From positions 32,387 to 96,386 of the forward strand of contig MKUJ01000011.1 of assembly GCA_001897755.1 (NCBI GenBank): a DNA stretch of 64,000 bases, read 5' to 3'. Shown here one piece after another: positions 20,914 through 31,031 of this stretch. The DNA is from Afipia sp. 64-13. GTDB lineage: Bacteria; Pseudomonadota; Alphaproteobacteria; Rhizobiales; Xanthobacteraceae. The notes below the pieces were generated by a model. That model had not been told where the DNA came from. It saw only the letters and a list, made by a program, of their open reading frames with translations, and searched no databases. Position 1 is the first letter of the stretch. Every line of letters starts with the position of its first letter. The position numbers and the translations under genes were made by a program.

Positions 20914-21969
20914 TCAGGGCCTGGCCTGGGTGGAGCGCTGCGGCGTTCCCTCATAGGCGGCGACGATGCGTGCGACCAGTTCGTGGCGGATCACGTCCTC
21001 GGCGGCGAAGCGAACCTGCGCGATGCCCTCGACGTTCTCGAGCAGCCTGCTGGCCTCGGCAAGGCCCGACGGCTGACCGTTCGGCAGGTCGACCTGGCTC
21101 GGATCGCCGGTGACGATCATGCGGCTGTTCTCGCCGAGGCGGGTCAGGAACATCTTCATCTGCATCGATGTCGTGTTTTGCGCCTCGTCGAGGATGATCG
21201 CGGCATTGGTCAGTGTACGCCCGCGCATGAAGGCGAGCGGCGCGATCTCGATCTCGCCGCTTTGCAGCGCGCGCTCGACGATGCGCGCATCCATCAGATC
21301 GTAGAGCGCGTCGTAGATCGGCCTCAAATAAGGATCGACCTTCTCGCGCATGTCGCCGGGCAGGAAGCCGAGCCGTTCGCCGGCCTCGACCGCGGGGCGG
21401 GTCAGGATGATGCGATCGACTTCCTTGCGCTCGAACAACTGACAGGCCCGCGCCACCGCAAGCCAGGTCTTGCCGGTACCGGCGGGGCCGACGCCGAACA
21501 CCAGTTCGTTGCGCTTGAGCGCGCGGATGTAGGAATCCTGCGCCGCGGTGCGTGCGCGCACCGGACGCTTGCGCAGATTGATTTCCTCGAAGGCGGGTTT
21601 GGCCGCGCGCGGATCGAAATCGAACAGCGAGCCCTGCGCGAGAATGGCGCGGATCGCGCCCTCGACGTCGCCCTGCGCGATCTCGTGCTTGCCGACCGCC
21701 TGCTGGTAGAGCGTTTCGAGCACGCGCTGCGCGGCGTCGCAGCTGTCGCGGTTGCCTGCGATGTTGATGTGGTTGCCGCGCGAATCCGCCACCACGCCGA
21801 GCCTGCGTTCGATCAGCGCGAGGTGCTGGCCGTAAGGCCCGACCACCGCCGAGGCTGCGCGGTTGTCGTCGAAGGCAACGACGATCTGGGTTTCGGCTTG
21901 CGTGGGAGTGTCTCGGTCAGTCTTGCGGCCGGGAGCGAGGGTGGGCGAATCCGATGCGCTTTTCGGCAA
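20914..21969 (-). CDS. phoH: PhoH-like P-loop ATPase
   Basis: Cytoplasmic RecA-like ATPase tied to RNA metabolism and YbeY. The Walker A motif GVGPAGTGKTWLA, the PAVEAGERLGFLPGDMREKVDPYLRPIYDAL block and Walker B IILDEAQNTT are intact. The start is set at a TTG (LPKSASDSP) five bases beyond the miaB stop, because GGAG at the end of miaB is correctly spaced for it. The longer frame would overlap miaB by about 95 bp with non-conserved sequence. The protein is then 351 aa, normal for the family. Confidence 0.92.
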   Translation of the reverse strand: MPKSASDSPTLAPGRKTDRDTPTQAETQIVVAFDDNRAASAVVGPYGQHLALIERRLGVVADSRGNHINIAGNRDSCDAAQRVLETLYQQAVGKHEIAQGDVEGAIRAILAQGSLFDFDPRAAKPAFEEINLRKRPVRARTAAQDSYIRALKRNELVFGVGPAGTGKTWLAVARACQLFERKEVDRIILTRPAVEAGERLGFLPGDMREKVDPYLRPIYDALYDLMDARIVERALQSGEIEIAPLAFMRGRTLTNAAIILDEAQNTTSMQMKMFLTRLGENSRMIVTGDPSQVDLPNGQPSGLAEASRLLENVEGIAQVRFAAEDVIRHELVARIVAAYEGTPQRSTQARP

Positions 21970-21973
21970 GGGT

Positions 21974-23380
21974 TCAGGCTCCGGTGGGGAGGGATGACAT
22001 GGACGATGACATGGGATCGGCCGGCAGCGATGTGTCGGCAAGCGCGCCGAGCAGGCTGTAGCGCTCAAGGCTTTCGATCGCGACGGGACGGACCTGTCCG
22101 ATGATGTCGGGCGAGGCGATCACATGAGCCGGTTGCAGATAAGCGGTGCGGCCGACGATCTGGCCGGGATTGCGCGCGGGTCGCTCGAACAGCACGTCGA
22201 CCGTGGTGCCGATCGCAGCCGCGTTGAAGGCTGCCTGCTGGCTGTCGATCAACTCCTGAAGCCGCGCCAGTCGCTGGTCCATCACCGAAGCCGTGACCAT
22301 CCCCTCGAGCTCCGCCGCCGGGGTGCCGGGGCGGGGCGAATACTTGAACGAGTAGGCGCCAGCGTAGCTGATTTGTGTGACGAGCGCGAGGGTCGCCGAA
22401 AAGTCTTCCTCGGTCTCCCCCGGAAAACCGACGATGAAATCCGACGAAAATGCGATGTCTTCGCGCGCCTTGCGGAACTTCTCGACGCTGCGAAGGTAGT
22501 CGCGTGCGGTGTGCTTGCGGTTCATCGCGGCCAGAATCCGGTCCGAGCCCGACTGCACCGGCAGGTGCACGAACGGCATCACCGCGGGGATGTCGCGATG
22601 CGCCTCGATCAGCGCGTCGTCGACATCGCGCGGATGGCTGGTGGAATAGCGCAGCCGCGCGATGCCGGGAATGCCGGCAATGCGATGCAGCAGGCGGCCG
22701 AGCGACCACGTCGCGCCGTCTTCGCCTTCGCCGTGATAGGCGTTGACGTTCTGGCCGATCAGCGTGATCTCGCGCACACCGTTGTCGGCAAGGCGCGTGA
22801 CGTCGTCGATGATGCGCGCGACCGGGCGCGAGACTTCCATGCCGCGTGTGTAGGGCACGACGCAGAAGGTGCAGAACTTGTCGCAACCTTCCTGCACGGT
22901 GACGAAAGAGGAAATGCCGCGGGCGCGGATCGCCGCGGGTCTGGGTTGCGGCAGCGCCGTGAATTTGTCCTCGATCGGAAATTCGGTTTCAACGGCGCGG
23001 CCATCCTGTGCGGCGCGGCGCAGCAGTTGCGGCAGATGATGATAGCTCTGCGGGCCGACCACGATATCGACCACCGGCGCGCGGCGGATGATCTCTTCGC
23101 CCTCGGCCTGCGCGACGCAGCCCGCCACCGCGATGCGCACCTCTTTGCCTTGCTTCGCCGCCTCTTCCTTGGCGAGGCGTAAGCGGCCGAGTTCCGAATA
23201 GACCTTCTCGGAGGCCTTCTCGCGGATATGGCAGGTGTTGAGGATGACGAGGTCGGCGTCTTCGGCGTTCGCGGTCTCGACGAATCCTTCCGGCGCCAGC
23301 GTGTCCACCATGCGCTGGGCATCGTAGACGTTCATCTGGCAGCCATAGGATTTGATGTGCAGCTTACGCGGCGCGGTCAT
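21974..23380 (-). CDS. miaB: tRNA-2-methylthio-N6-dimethylallyladenosine synthase
   Basis: Radical-SAM methylthiotransferase modifying A37 of tRNAs that read UNN codons. In its 468 aa, the N-terminal UPF0004 domain holds three cluster cysteines ([25 protein letters not shown]). The radical-SAM domain holds [15 protein letters not shown] near 160, and a TRAM domain lies near 385-445. It heads the miaB-phoH-ybeY-corC-lnt run and ends in a GGAG that probably serves phoH. Confidence 0.96.
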   Translation of the reverse strand: MTAPRKLHIKSYGCQMNVYDAQRMVDTLAPEGFVETANAEDADLVILNTCHIREKASEKVYSELGRLRLAKEEAAKQGKEVRIAVAGCVAQAEGEEIIRRAPVVDIVVGPQSYHHLPQLLRRAAQDGRAVETEFPIEDKFTALPQPRPAAIRARGISSFVTVQEGCDKFCTFCVVPYTRGMEVSRPVARIIDDVTRLADNGVREITLIGQNVNAYHGEGEDGATWSLGRLLHRIAGIPGIARLRYSTSHPRDVDDALIEAHRDIPAVMPFVHLPVQSGSDRILAAMNRKHTARDYLRSVEKFRKAREDIAFSSDFIVGFPGETEEDFSATLALVTQISYAGAYSFKYSPRPGTPAAELEGMVTASVMDQRLARLQELIDSQQAAFNAAAIGTTVDVLFERPARNPGQIVGRTAYLQPAHVIASPDIIGQVRPVAIESLERYSLLGALADTSLPADPMSSSMSSLPTGA

Positions 23381-23487
23381 GCGGTCGAGGATATCCTGAT
23401 CGGGAGCGAACGAGGGTCAGATAGACCGGAAACGGGCTCGAATCCAGCGCGTCGGGCCGGCAAAAACCGCTGCGCGGCGCGAAAAGC

Positions 23488-23946
23488 TCAGGTTTTGTCC
23501 TCGTCGAGCGGAACGCAATACAGTTCCAGACGATGATCGACCAGTCGGAAACCGAGCTTGCGCGCGACCTCGGTCTGCAGTTTTTCGATGGCCTCGGAAG
23601 TGAATTCGATCACCGTGCCGTCGCGCAGATTGATGAGATGGTCGTGATGGCTGTCGCGCATCTGCTCGTAGCGGGCGCGGCCCTCGCGAAAATCATGACG
23701 TTCGATGATGCCAGCATCCTCGAACAGTTTCACGGTGCGGTACACCGTGGAAATCGAGATCTTGTCGTCGATGGCGACACAGCGTCGGTACAGCTCTTCG
23801 ACATCGGGATGATCGGAAGCCTCGGCCAGCACCCGCGCGATCACGCGGCGCTGCTCGGTCATCCGCATGCCGGTGGCGGCACAGCGACGCTCGATGTCCG
23901 TTGACGGGGAAGAAGGCACGGGTTTCAGGGCTGTCATGGTTCCCAT
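23488..23946 (-). CDS. fur: Fur-family metalloregulator (Fur/Mur)
   Basis: Metal-responsive repressor of 152 aa. A winged helix (about 20-90: CAATGMRMTEQRRVIARVL, KISISTVYRTVKLFEDAGII) is followed by the metal/dimer region HDFREGRARYEQM and DSHHDHLINLRDG. It lacks the C-terminal Cys-x2-Cys pair found in some Fur proteins. In rhizobia the orthologue at this locus mainly senses manganese (Mur). A second ATG three codons in (MTALKP) is an equally good start. It probably co-transcribes with rimI and tsaB upstream. Confidence 0.92.
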   Translation of the reverse strand: MGTMTALKPVPSSPSTDIERRCAATGMRMTEQRRVIARVLAEASDHPDVEELYRRCVAIDDKISISTVYRTVKLFEDAGIIERHDFREGRARYEQMRDSHHDHLINLRDGTVIEFTSEAIEKLQTEVARKLGFRLVDHRLELYCVPLDEDKT

Positions 23947-23964
23947 TTTGCCATCCGGCGCGGC

Positions 23965-24456
23965 CTACGACAAGCGGCGCTGCATCACAAGGGCATTCAA
24001 TTCGCCGCCGCCGGCATCCTTGTAATAGCGCTCGCGGCGGCCGATCACGCCAAATCCGGCCTTCTCGTACAACGCCCGCGCCGGACGGTTGTTCTCCTCG
24101 ACTTCGAGGAACACCTGCGCAAGTCCGAGCCCGGCGAGATAGCCCAGATGCGTGCGCAACAGACCGCGCGACAGGCCGTGGCCGCGATAGGTCTTGTCGA
24201 TCGCGACGGAAAGAATCTCTGCCTCGTCGGCGGCGATGCGCGAGATGATGAAGCCGACAACCTTGCGGCCGATGCACAGGCGATGCGCCAGCGTGTTGCG
24301 CTCCACCAGCATCTGTTCGAATTCGTTTGCGCTCCAGCCGCGATGGAATGCGGCGCGATGCAGCCGCGACAGCGCCGGCGCGTCGCGCAGCGTGGCCGGC
24401 TCGACCACGGCGGGCCGGGTTCCGAACAACGCGGCGAGCCGCGCGAGGATGCCCAT
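23965..24456 (-). CDS. rimI: GNAT N-acetyltransferase, RimI type
   Basis: Probable N-terminal acetyltransferase of ribosomal protein S18 or related substrates. At 163 aa it shows GNAT motif A (EILSVAIDKTYRGHGLSRGLL near 90) and motif B (FLEVEENNRPARALYEKAGF, then GRRERYY). It lies 3 bp downstream of tsaB, the classical tsaB-rimI pair. Confidence 0.92.
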   Translation of the reverse strand: MGILARLAALFGTRPAVVEPATLRDAPALSRLHRAAFHRGWSANEFEQMLVERNTLAHRLCIGRKVVGFIISRIAADEAEILSVAIDKTYRGHGLSRGLLRTHLGYLAGLGLAQVFLEVEENNRPARALYEKAGFGVIGRRERYYKDAGGGELNALVMQRRLS

Positions 24457-24459
24457 GGT

Positions 24460-25161
24460 TCAGCCCTGCGGCTGCATGCCGGCGTGGACGCCGGATTTGG
24501 CGGCCTGCGGCTTGGCGTCGGGTGCGCGCAGATAGAAAGGCCGCGCCGGCGCGGTCTCGGGCTGCGCGGCGGCGCCGATCCAGGCCACCCAGCCGATGTC
24601 GGGGCCGGGCCGGGTCTCGACCAGGAGCGGCGCCTCCGCCTGCGCGGACCAGCGCGCGGCCAAAATCTGCGCGGCGTTGCCGACCAGACGCGGCGCGCCG
24701 AAGCGTGCGGCGCGCAACGCCTCGTCGACCGGCATCACCGCCGGCTTGATCAGGGTGGCGCCGCGGCCGGAGAAGGTCTGGGTGTAGACGTGATCGTGCC
24801 GCGCATCGATCGCGACCACGATCGGCTCCTCGCCGCTGTCGTCGACCAGCGGCGCGGCATAGGCCGCCAGCGTGCTGACGCCGACCACCGGCTTGTCGGC
24901 GGCGAGCGCCAGGCCGCGCGCGGCGGAAATACCGACGCGCAGGCCGGTGAAGCTGCCGGGCCCGGTGGTGACGGCGATGCGGTCGAGTTCGGTGAAAGGC
25001 AATGCGGCGTCCGCCATCACCCGGGCGATCAGCGGCATCAGCGCTTCGGCATGACCGCGCTTCATCGCCTGGCTTTCGCGCGCCAGAAACTGTTCGCTGC
25101 CGGTATCGAGCACCGCGGCGGCGCAGAATTCCAGCGCGGTATCGATGGCAAGGACGAGCAT
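24460..25161 (-). CDS. tsaB: tRNA threonylcarbamoyladenosine biosynthesis protein TsaB
   Basis: Partner of TsaD in t6A37 synthesis. The 233-aa ASKHA-fold protein begins MLVLAIDTALEFCAAAVLD and has HAEALMPLIARVM and TTGPGSFTGLRVGISAARGLAL, the diagnostic TsaB block. The C-terminal part is less conserved, as usual. It forms an operon with rimI and fur. Confidence 0.94.
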   Translation of the reverse strand: MLVLAIDTALEFCAAAVLDTGSEQFLARESQAMKRGHAEALMPLIARVMADAALPFTELDRIAVTTGPGSFTGLRVGISAARGLALAADKPVVGVSTLAAYAAPLVDDSGEEPIVVAIDARHDHVYTQTFSGRGATLIKPAVMPVDEALRAARFGAPRLVGNAAQILAARWSAQAEAPLLVETRPGPDIGWVAWIGAAAQPETAPARPFYLRAPDAKPQAAKSGVHAGMQPQG

Positions 25162-25272
25162 GGGGCGGCCTGAAAGCAGTGACGAGGTGGCGGCACCCTG
25201 CCGCGCAAACGACGAAGGGGCAAGCGTTCGTGCGCCTACCCCCTGCGAATTTCGTCGAAAAGCTCGCGCGGC

Positions 25273-25836
25273 TTACATCGGCCGGACTTCGACCACGTCG
25301 GGCACGAAATGCTTCAACAGGTTCTGGATGCCGTGCTTCAGCGTCGCGGTGGAGGACGGGCAACCCGAGCACGAGCCCTTCATGTCGAGAAAGACGATGC
25401 CGTCCTTGAAGCCGCGGAAGGTGATGTCGCCGCCATCCTGCGCCACCGCCGGGCGGACGCGGGTCTCGATCAGATCCTTGATGATGGCGACCGTCTCGCT
25501 GTCGGCCTCGTTGAAGAATTCCTCGGCATGCGGGCCGTGATCGGGAGCAGCCCCATCGGCGAGCAGCGGCGCGCCGGACATGTAGTGCTCCATGATCACG
25601 CCGAGGATCGCGGGCTTGAGATGCTGCCAGTCGCTGCCGTCCTTGGTGACGGTGACGAAATCGGAACCGTAGAACACGCCGGTCACGCCCGGCACCTCGA
25701 ACAGTCTGGTGGCGAGCGGCGAGCGCGCGGCGCTGTCGCGGTCGGCGAATTCCATGGTGCCGGCGTCGAGCACGGGACGGCCGGGAATGAATTTCAGCGT
25801 GGCGGGATTGGGGGTCGGTTCGGTCTGGATAAACAT
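25273..25836 (-). CDS. NifU-family Fe-S cluster carrier (Nfu)
   Basis: Fe-S delivery scaffold of 187 aa. The N-terminal Nfu_N domain begins MFIQTEPTPNPATLKFIPG. The C-terminal NifU domain contains RPAVAQDGGDITF and the Cys-x2-Cys cluster ligand GSCSGCPSST near residue 155. GGAG lies seven bases before the ATG. It is found near tsaB/fur in many Rhizobiales, consistent with metal metabolism. Confidence 0.94.
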   Translation of the reverse strand: MFIQTEPTPNPATLKFIPGRPVLDAGTMEFADRDSAARSPLATRLFEVPGVTGVFYGSDFVTVTKDGSDWQHLKPAILGVIMEHYMSGAPLLADGAAPDHGPHAEEFFNEADSETVAIIKDLIETRVRPAVAQDGGDITFRGFKDGIVFLDMKGSCSGCPSSTATLKHGIQNLLKHFVPDVVEVRPM

Positions 25837-25985
25837 CGAAATCTCCGGCGCATCGCCGGTTCAAGGCCGGCGCGTTCGGTTAAAGATCACCGTTCCTAAC
25901 AGATGGCGGTGAAAAAAGCACGATCAAGGGGTCATCTATTCGGTTCGCGAGGGGCTGCCGCCGTGCGGCATCCGCCGCAACCGGT

Positions 25986-26480
25986 TCAGGACAGCGCGTC
26001 GAGTTCGTCGTCGGTCAGGCTGCCCGGCACCACCGCCAGCGGGATCGGAAAGTTTCCGGCGGATTTGGCGAGGCTGGTGATGACCGGGCCGGGACCTTCG
26101 GCGCCGGTGCCGGCCGCGAGCACCAGCATGCAGATGTCGGCGTCCTCGGAGATCACATCGAGAAGCTGGGCGTTGATCTCGCCCTCGCGGATCACCCGCT
26201 GCGGCGTGATCGCGGCAACCGCATAGGCCTGACCGGCGGCAAGGTCGAGCGCGGCGTTGGCGCCTTCCTCGGCTTCGGCGCGCATGATGCTGGCGACGCC
26301 GAGCCATTGCTGGTTGAGATCGCCGGTCTCGATCACGCGCAGCATCACGACGTCGCCGCCGGCGCGGACCGCCCAGCGGCTCGCATAATAAACCGCGCGA
26401 GCGCATTCCGGCGTGTCGTCGACCAGCACGAGGCATTTGGGCCGATGACCGGATTCGTAACCGCGCCGCTTGCTGCCCAT
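25986..26480 (-). CDS. Universal stress protein family protein
   Basis: A single UspA-type domain: PKCLVLVDDTPECARAVYYA at the start, AGGDVVMLRVIE, and a GNFPIPLAVVPG end. The glycine-rich ATP-binding motif G-x2-G-x9-G is weak, so nucleotide binding is doubtful. The ATG of MGSKRRG is preferred to one 14 codons upstream because of GGGAG in front; this gives 164 aa. A 149-bp gap separates it from nfu. Confidence 0.82.
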   Translation of the reverse strand: MGSKRRGYESGHRPKCLVLVDDTPECARAVYYASRWAVRAGGDVVMLRVIETGDLNQQWLGVASIMRAEAEEGANAALDLAAGQAYAVAAITPQRVIREGEINAQLLDVISEDADICMLVLAAGTGAEGPGPVITSLAKSAGNFPIPLAVVPGSLTDDELDALS

Positions 26481-26589
26481 GCCTGCTCCCGGATCTGATG
26501 CGAACCGGCGGCATGCTGCCATGGCGCGCGCGGGTCCGACAAGGCGCGAGAGGACTTGCGAATCGCGGCGATGTGATGTTGGCGCCGCG

Positions 26590-27627
26590 TTATTTCTTGC
26601 GGATGAAGCCGACGATGTCCTTCACCGCATGCATGGTCTCGGCGGCGATGGCGCGCGCGCGATCGGCGCCGTCGACCAGCACCGCATCGACATAGCCGGG
26701 ATCCTGCGTCAGGCGCTTCATCTCGGCGCCGATCGACCCGAGCTTGTCCACCGACAGATCGACCAGCGCCGATTTGAAGCTGGAGAATTGTCCGCCGCCG
26801 AAATCACGCAGCACGTCGGCCTTGCTGCGGCCCGACAGCGCGGCGTAGATGCCGACCAGATTGTCGGCTTCGGGACGCGCTTCCAGACCTTTTTCTTCCG
26901 AGGGCAGCGGCTCCGGGTCGGTCTTGGCCTTGCGCACCTTCTGCGCGATGGCGTCGGCGTCGTCCGACAGATTGATGCGCGAATAATCCGACGGATCGGA
27001 CTTCGACATTTTCTTCGAGCCGTCGCGCAGGCTCATCACACGGGTCGCCGGGCCGGTGATCAAGGGCTCGGGCTGCGGGAAGAATTTCTCGTCAAGGCCG
27101 TGCGCGCGGATCGAGTCGGCGAAATCGTTGTTGAACTTCTGCGCGATATCGCGGGCGAGCTCGAGATGCTGTTTCTGATCCTCGCCGACCGGCACATGGG
27201 TGGCGCGATAGACCAGAATGTCCGCCGCCATCAGGTTGGGATAGGCGTAGAGACCGACCGAGGCGTTCTCGCGGTCCTTGCCGGCTTTCTCCTTGAACTG
27301 GGTCATGCGGTTGAGCCAGCCGAGCCGCGCCACGCAGTTCAGCACCCACGCCAGCTCGGCATGTTCGGCGACCTGGCTCTGGTTGAACACGATATGCTTC
27401 TTCGGATCGATGCCGCTGGCGATGAACGCGGCGGTGACCTCGCGGATGTTGCGCGTCAGTTCGGCCGGATCCTGCCACACCGTGATGGCGTGCAGATCGA
27501 CCACGCAATAGATGCAGTTGTGAGTGTTCTGCAGTTTGACGAAATTGACGATGGCGCCAAGGTAATTGCCAAGATGCAGATTGCCGGTCGGCTGCACGCC
27601 TGAAAACACCCGCTCGATTGCCGCCAT
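26590..27627 (-). CDS. trpS: Tryptophanyl-tRNA synthetase
   Basis: Class I aminoacyl-tRNA synthetase of 345 aa. The HIGH-like motif is in [16 protein letters not shown] near residue 18 and KMSKS is in [14 protein letters not shown] near residue 208. [16 protein letters not shown], which contacts Trp-AMP, is present. It follows murJ in the same direction after a 144-bp gap. Confidence 0.96.
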   Translation of the reverse strand: MAAIERVFSGVQPTGNLHLGNYLGAIVNFVKLQNTHNCIYCVVDLHAITVWQDPAELTRNIREVTAAFIASGIDPKKHIVFNQSQVAEHAELAWVLNCVARLGWLNRMTQFKEKAGKDRENASVGLYAYPNLMAADILVYRATHVPVGEDQKQHLELARDIAQKFNNDFADSIRAHGLDEKFFPQPEPLITGPATRVMSLRDGSKKMSKSDPSDYSRINLSDDADAIAQKVRKAKTDPEPLPSEEKGLEARPEADNLVGIYAALSGRSKADVLRDFGGGQFSSFKSALVDLSVDKLGSIGAEMKRLTQDPGYVDAVLVDGADRARAIAAETMHAVKDIVGFIRKK

Positions 27628-27771
27628 CGTTCTTCGTCCTGTGATTGCCTGCCGCGCCGGGCGGCTGTTGCGCCCGTCAATAACGCATCATTCTCCAAAG
27701 AGGAAACCGGATTTCGGCAAAGATCGTCCCGTTGGAGACAGGTGTGACCGCAGAGCCGCTCCGGATGGCCG

Positions 27772-29343
27772 TCAGGTCTGGCCGTTGCGGCCCCGCGCGC
27801 CGTTCTCGCGCAGGCCGACGATGGCCTCGCCCCAGCTCACCACGCCGAACAGATCGAGCAGCAGGCCGTAGAGCGAGATGCCGGCGGCGACAAAGCCGCC
27901 GAGGATGGTGAGGCGGGCGGTGAAACCCGCGCCTTCCATCACCGGGGCCACGAAGGTGTCCGAGCTCCACAGCATCGCGCCCATGATCGCGGCGCAGGCC
28001 GCGATGCGCGGCAGCCGCTTGCGCGCCAGGGCGTCGATGGAAAAGCCGAAGGTGGTGGCGCCGCGCCAGCCCAGCACCAGCGCGCCGCACCACGCGCCGA
28101 AGGTGATGCTGGCGGCGACTCCGGCGGCACCGAAACTGCGTCCGGCCAGAAGGCCGGCGATCACCGCGGCGGCGATGCCGGCGAGCGTGGCCAGCAGCGG
28201 CGTTCGGGTATCCTCGCGGGCGAAGAAAGCGGGCGAGAGCACTTTCATCAGCACGTGTGCCGGCAGGCCGAGCGCCAGCACCGACAGCGCCTGCGCGGTG
28301 GCGATGGTATCGGCCCTGGTGAAGGCGCCGTGTTCGAACAAGACGCCGATGATCGGCTGGCTGAGGAAGATCAGGCCGAGTGTCGCCGGCAGCGCGAGGC
28401 CGACGGCAAGTTCGAGGCCGCGCGACTCGGCTTGCGCCAATGCGGTGTGGTCGCCGCTCTGGATGGCGCGGGTCAATTCCGGCACCAGCACGGTGCCCAT
28501 CGCGACGCCCACCATGCCAAGCGGCAGCTCGATCAGGCGGTTGGCGAAATACAGCCATGACACCGCCGACGGCGAGCTCGACGCGATGATGGCGCCGGCG
28601 ACGATCAGGAATTGCGGGCCGGAATTGGCGAACATGCCAGGAATGCCCTTGCGGAAGAACGCCCGGATCTGCGGATCGAACGAGACCCGGATCGGCCGCG
28701 CGACGCCGTCGCGCCAGGGCCGGCGCTGAATCAGGATCAGCGTCTGCAGGCAGCCGGCGATGCCGACCGTGCCGGCGATGATATAGGCGCAGACCTGCGG
28801 TTCGTGCCGCCACATCAGCAGCAGCGCCAGCACCGCGATCAGCGTGATATTGAACAGCACCGGCGAGAACGCGGTGAGCACGAAGCGATGTTCGGCATTG
28901 AGTACGCCCATCATCACCGTGACCGGGCCGACAAAGGCGAAATACGGCATCATCAAGCGCGCGTCATCGACCGCGAGTTGCAGCGCGTCGCGCCCGGCAA
29001 AGCCCGGCGCGAGCAAAGAGATCACCAGCGGCATCAACGCCGTCAGCGCCAGCGCGATGCCGATCAGGATGACGCTAAGACTTCCGAGCACGCGCCCGGC
29101 GAACGCGGCGGCGGCCACCGCGCCCTCGCTCTCGCGCAGCCGCAGATAGCTTGGGATCAGAGCCGCGTTCAGCGTGCCCTCGTTGAGCGAGCGGCGGGTG
29201 ACGTTGATGAACTGGAAGGCGACCAGAAAGGCGTCGGCCACCGCCCCGGCGCCGAGCAGCGCCGCGATCAGCGAGTCGCGCAGAAAGCCCAGCACACGCG
29301 AGGTGAGCGTTCCGCAGGACACTGTCAGGATATGGCGGATCAT
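27772..29343 (-). CDS. murJ: Lipid II flippase MurJ
   Basis: Multi-pass inner-membrane flippase exporting lipid II for peptidoglycan synthesis. The conserved N-terminus SRVLGFLRDSLIAALLGAG, followed by ADAFLVAFQFIN, is typical of MurJ. About 14 hydrophobic segments follow over 523 aa. The start at MIRHILTVSCG is chosen over an upstream ATG 29 codons away, since the extra sequence is Arg/Pro-rich and unconserved. No clear ribosome binding site is visible. It is divergent from the adenosine kinase gene. Confidence 0.93.
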   Translation of the reverse strand: MIRHILTVSCGTLTSRVLGFLRDSLIAALLGAGAVADAFLVAFQFINVTRRSLNEGTLNAALIPSYLRLRESEGAVAAAAFAGRVLGSLSVILIGIALALTALMPLVISLLAPGFAGRDALQLAVDDARLMMPYFAFVGPVTVMMGVLNAEHRFVLTAFSPVLFNITLIAVLALLLMWRHEPQVCAYIIAGTVGIAGCLQTLILIQRRPWRDGVARPIRVSFDPQIRAFFRKGIPGMFANSGPQFLIVAGAIIASSSPSAVSWLYFANRLIELPLGMVGVAMGTVLVPELTRAIQSGDHTALAQAESRGLELAVGLALPATLGLIFLSQPIIGVLFEHGAFTRADTIATAQALSVLALGLPAHVLMKVLSPAFFAREDTRTPLLATLAGIAAAVIAGLLAGRSFGAAGVAASITFGAWCGALVLGWRGATTFGFSIDALARKRLPRIAACAAIMGAMLWSSDTFVAPVMEGAGFTARLTILGGFVAAGISLYGLLLDLFGVVSWGEAIVGLRENGARGRNGQT

Positions 29344-29481
29344 GGAGGTGTTCTGGACGCGGTTTCGAAGCTGCCTGCTTGCTGGCGCAGGGTTTGTCGT
29401 GATAGGTCGCCGGATCGTTCGATCCCGCATGACATATCAGTTTTTCGCTTCCTCGCCCCCCATCCCGCAGGATTAATCTTA

Positions 29482-30483
29482 ATGACCACCGCTCAATACG
29501 ACGTGCTCGGAATCGGCAACGCCATTTTCGACATTCTGGTCCAGGCGGACGACGCCTTCCTCGCCGCGCACGGCATGACCAAGGGATCGATGGCGTTGAT
29601 CGACGAGGCGCGGGCGATAGCGGTGTATCGGGCGATGGGTCCGGCGACCGAAATGTCCGGCGGTTCCGCCGCCAATACCATTGTCGGCGTCGCCGATTTC
29701 GGGGCGCGCGCCGCCTATGTCGGCAAGGTCAAGGACGACCAGATCGGCCAGCTTTATACCCACGACATCCGCGCCGCTAAGGTGGCCTATGCGACCGCGC
29801 CGGCCAAGGACGGTCCCGCCACCGGCTGCTCCTATATCCTGGTGACGCCGGATGGCGAGCGCACCATGAACACCTATCTCGGCGCGGCGCAGGACCTGAC
29901 GCCAGCCGACATCGATCCGGCGCAGATCGCGGCGGCGTCGATCGTCTATCTCGAAGGCTATCTGTGGGACCCGAAGAACGCCAAGGATGCGTTCGTGAAG
30001 GCCTCGAAGATCGCGCATGACAACAAGCGCAAAGTGGCGCTGACGCTGTCGGACGCCTTCTGCGTCGGGCGCTACCGCGACGAATTTCTCGGCCTGATGC
30101 GCGACAACACGGTGGACGTGATTTTCGCCAATGAGGCCGAGCTTGCTTCGCTCTATCAGACCGCAGATTTCGAGGCCGCGCTGGCGCAATTGCGCAAGGA
30201 TGTTGCGCTCGGCGTGGTGACACGCAGCGAAAAGGGCTGCGTGGTCGCCGATAATGCCGGCGTCACCGCGGTGCCGGCGTTTCCGGTCGCCAAGGTGACC
30301 GACACCACCGGCGCGGGCGATTTGTTCGCCGCCGGTTTTCTGTTCGGCATGGTGCGCGGTGTCGGCCATCACGAATCCGGCCGGCTCGGTGCGCTCGCCG
30401 CGGCGGAGGTCATCCAGCATATCGGCGCGCGGCCGCAGACCTCGCTGAAGGCGCTGGCGCAGCAGCACGGCCTGCCAGTCTGA
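29482..30483 (+). CDS. PfkB-family sugar/nucleoside kinase (adenosine kinase type)
   Basis: 333-aa ribokinase-fold enzyme, probably phosphorylating adenosine. It starts YDVLGIGNAIFDILV, has the GGSAANTIVGVADFGARAAYVGKV substrate block and the C-terminal catalytic anion hole DTTGAGDLFAAGF, whose Asp is the base. AGGA lies nine bases before the ATG. The gene is monocistronic and divergent from murJ. Confidence 0.9.
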   Translation: MTTAQYDVLGIGNAIFDILVQADDAFLAAHGMTKGSMALIDEARAIAVYRAMGPATEMSGGSAANTIVGVADFGARAAYVGKVKDDQIGQLYTHDIRAAKVAYATAPAKDGPATGCSYILVTPDGERTMNTYLGAAQDLTPADIDPAQIAAASIVYLEGYLWDPKNAKDAFVKASKIAHDNKRKVALTLSDAFCVGRYRDEFLGLMRDNTVDVIFANEAELASLYQTADFEAALAQLRKDVALGVVTRSEKGCVVADNAGVTAVPAFPVAKVTDTTGAGDLFAAGFLFGMVRGVGHHESGRLGALAAAEVIQHIGARPQTSLKALAQQHGLPV

Positions 30484-30655
30484 CGCCGGCTCCTTTCCGA
30501 GCGGTGAGGCGCGCATGTAGCGGTCTTGCCAATGCGCGGCGGCGGCCCCATATGGTCGCCAACACGCCGAAATCTTTTGCATTGAACCATATCGGATGAT
30601 GCGACGACGACATTTGAGTGACGATTGCGTTTCAGTAAAGAGTTGAGGGTTTGCG

Positions 30656-30982
30656 ATGAAGACGACATGGGGCGAGTGGAAGCGGTATCCCAGGGCAGCG
30701 CGGGGTGAAGCGCTCGAGGCCCCGATCGGCCCCGGCCTCTATGAGGTGCGCAAGGCGATGACCGGAGAGCTTTATGCGTTCGGCGCCGTGGACAATCTCG
30801 CCGAGACGCTGTCGCGGATCGGCTGGCCGCCGCGCTCGCTGAAATCGCTGTTTATCAAGCGCGACCCGATCCCGCCCGACCTCGAATATCGCACCTGCGC
30901 GACCGGCACCAAGGCGGCAGCGCGGATCGCGGCCGAGCGCATGATCGGACGCCGCGAGGCCTATATTGCCGGCGCGGCCTGA
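30656..30982 (+). CDS. Conserved hypothetical protein, 108 aa
   Basis: Basic cytoplasmic protein with no signal peptide or membrane helix. The central stretch GPGLYEVRKAMTGELYAFG, then ETLSRIGWPP, recalls the start of GIY-YIG-like folds, but the catalytic pattern is not complete. A ribosome binding site is weak (GAGGG about nine bases upstream). The 172-bp gap to the kinase gene shows no terminator I can defend. Function not recognised. Confidence 0.65.
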   Translation: MKTTWGEWKRYPRAARGEALEAPIGPGLYEVRKAMTGELYAFGAVDNLAETLSRIGWPPRSLKSLFIKRDPIPPDLEYRTCATGTKAAARIAAERMIGRREAYIAGAA

Positions 30983-31031
30983 TCCGCGCCCGTTCTGTCT
31001 TGCCCGTCCTGCTTTCCGTCGCTGAACCGTC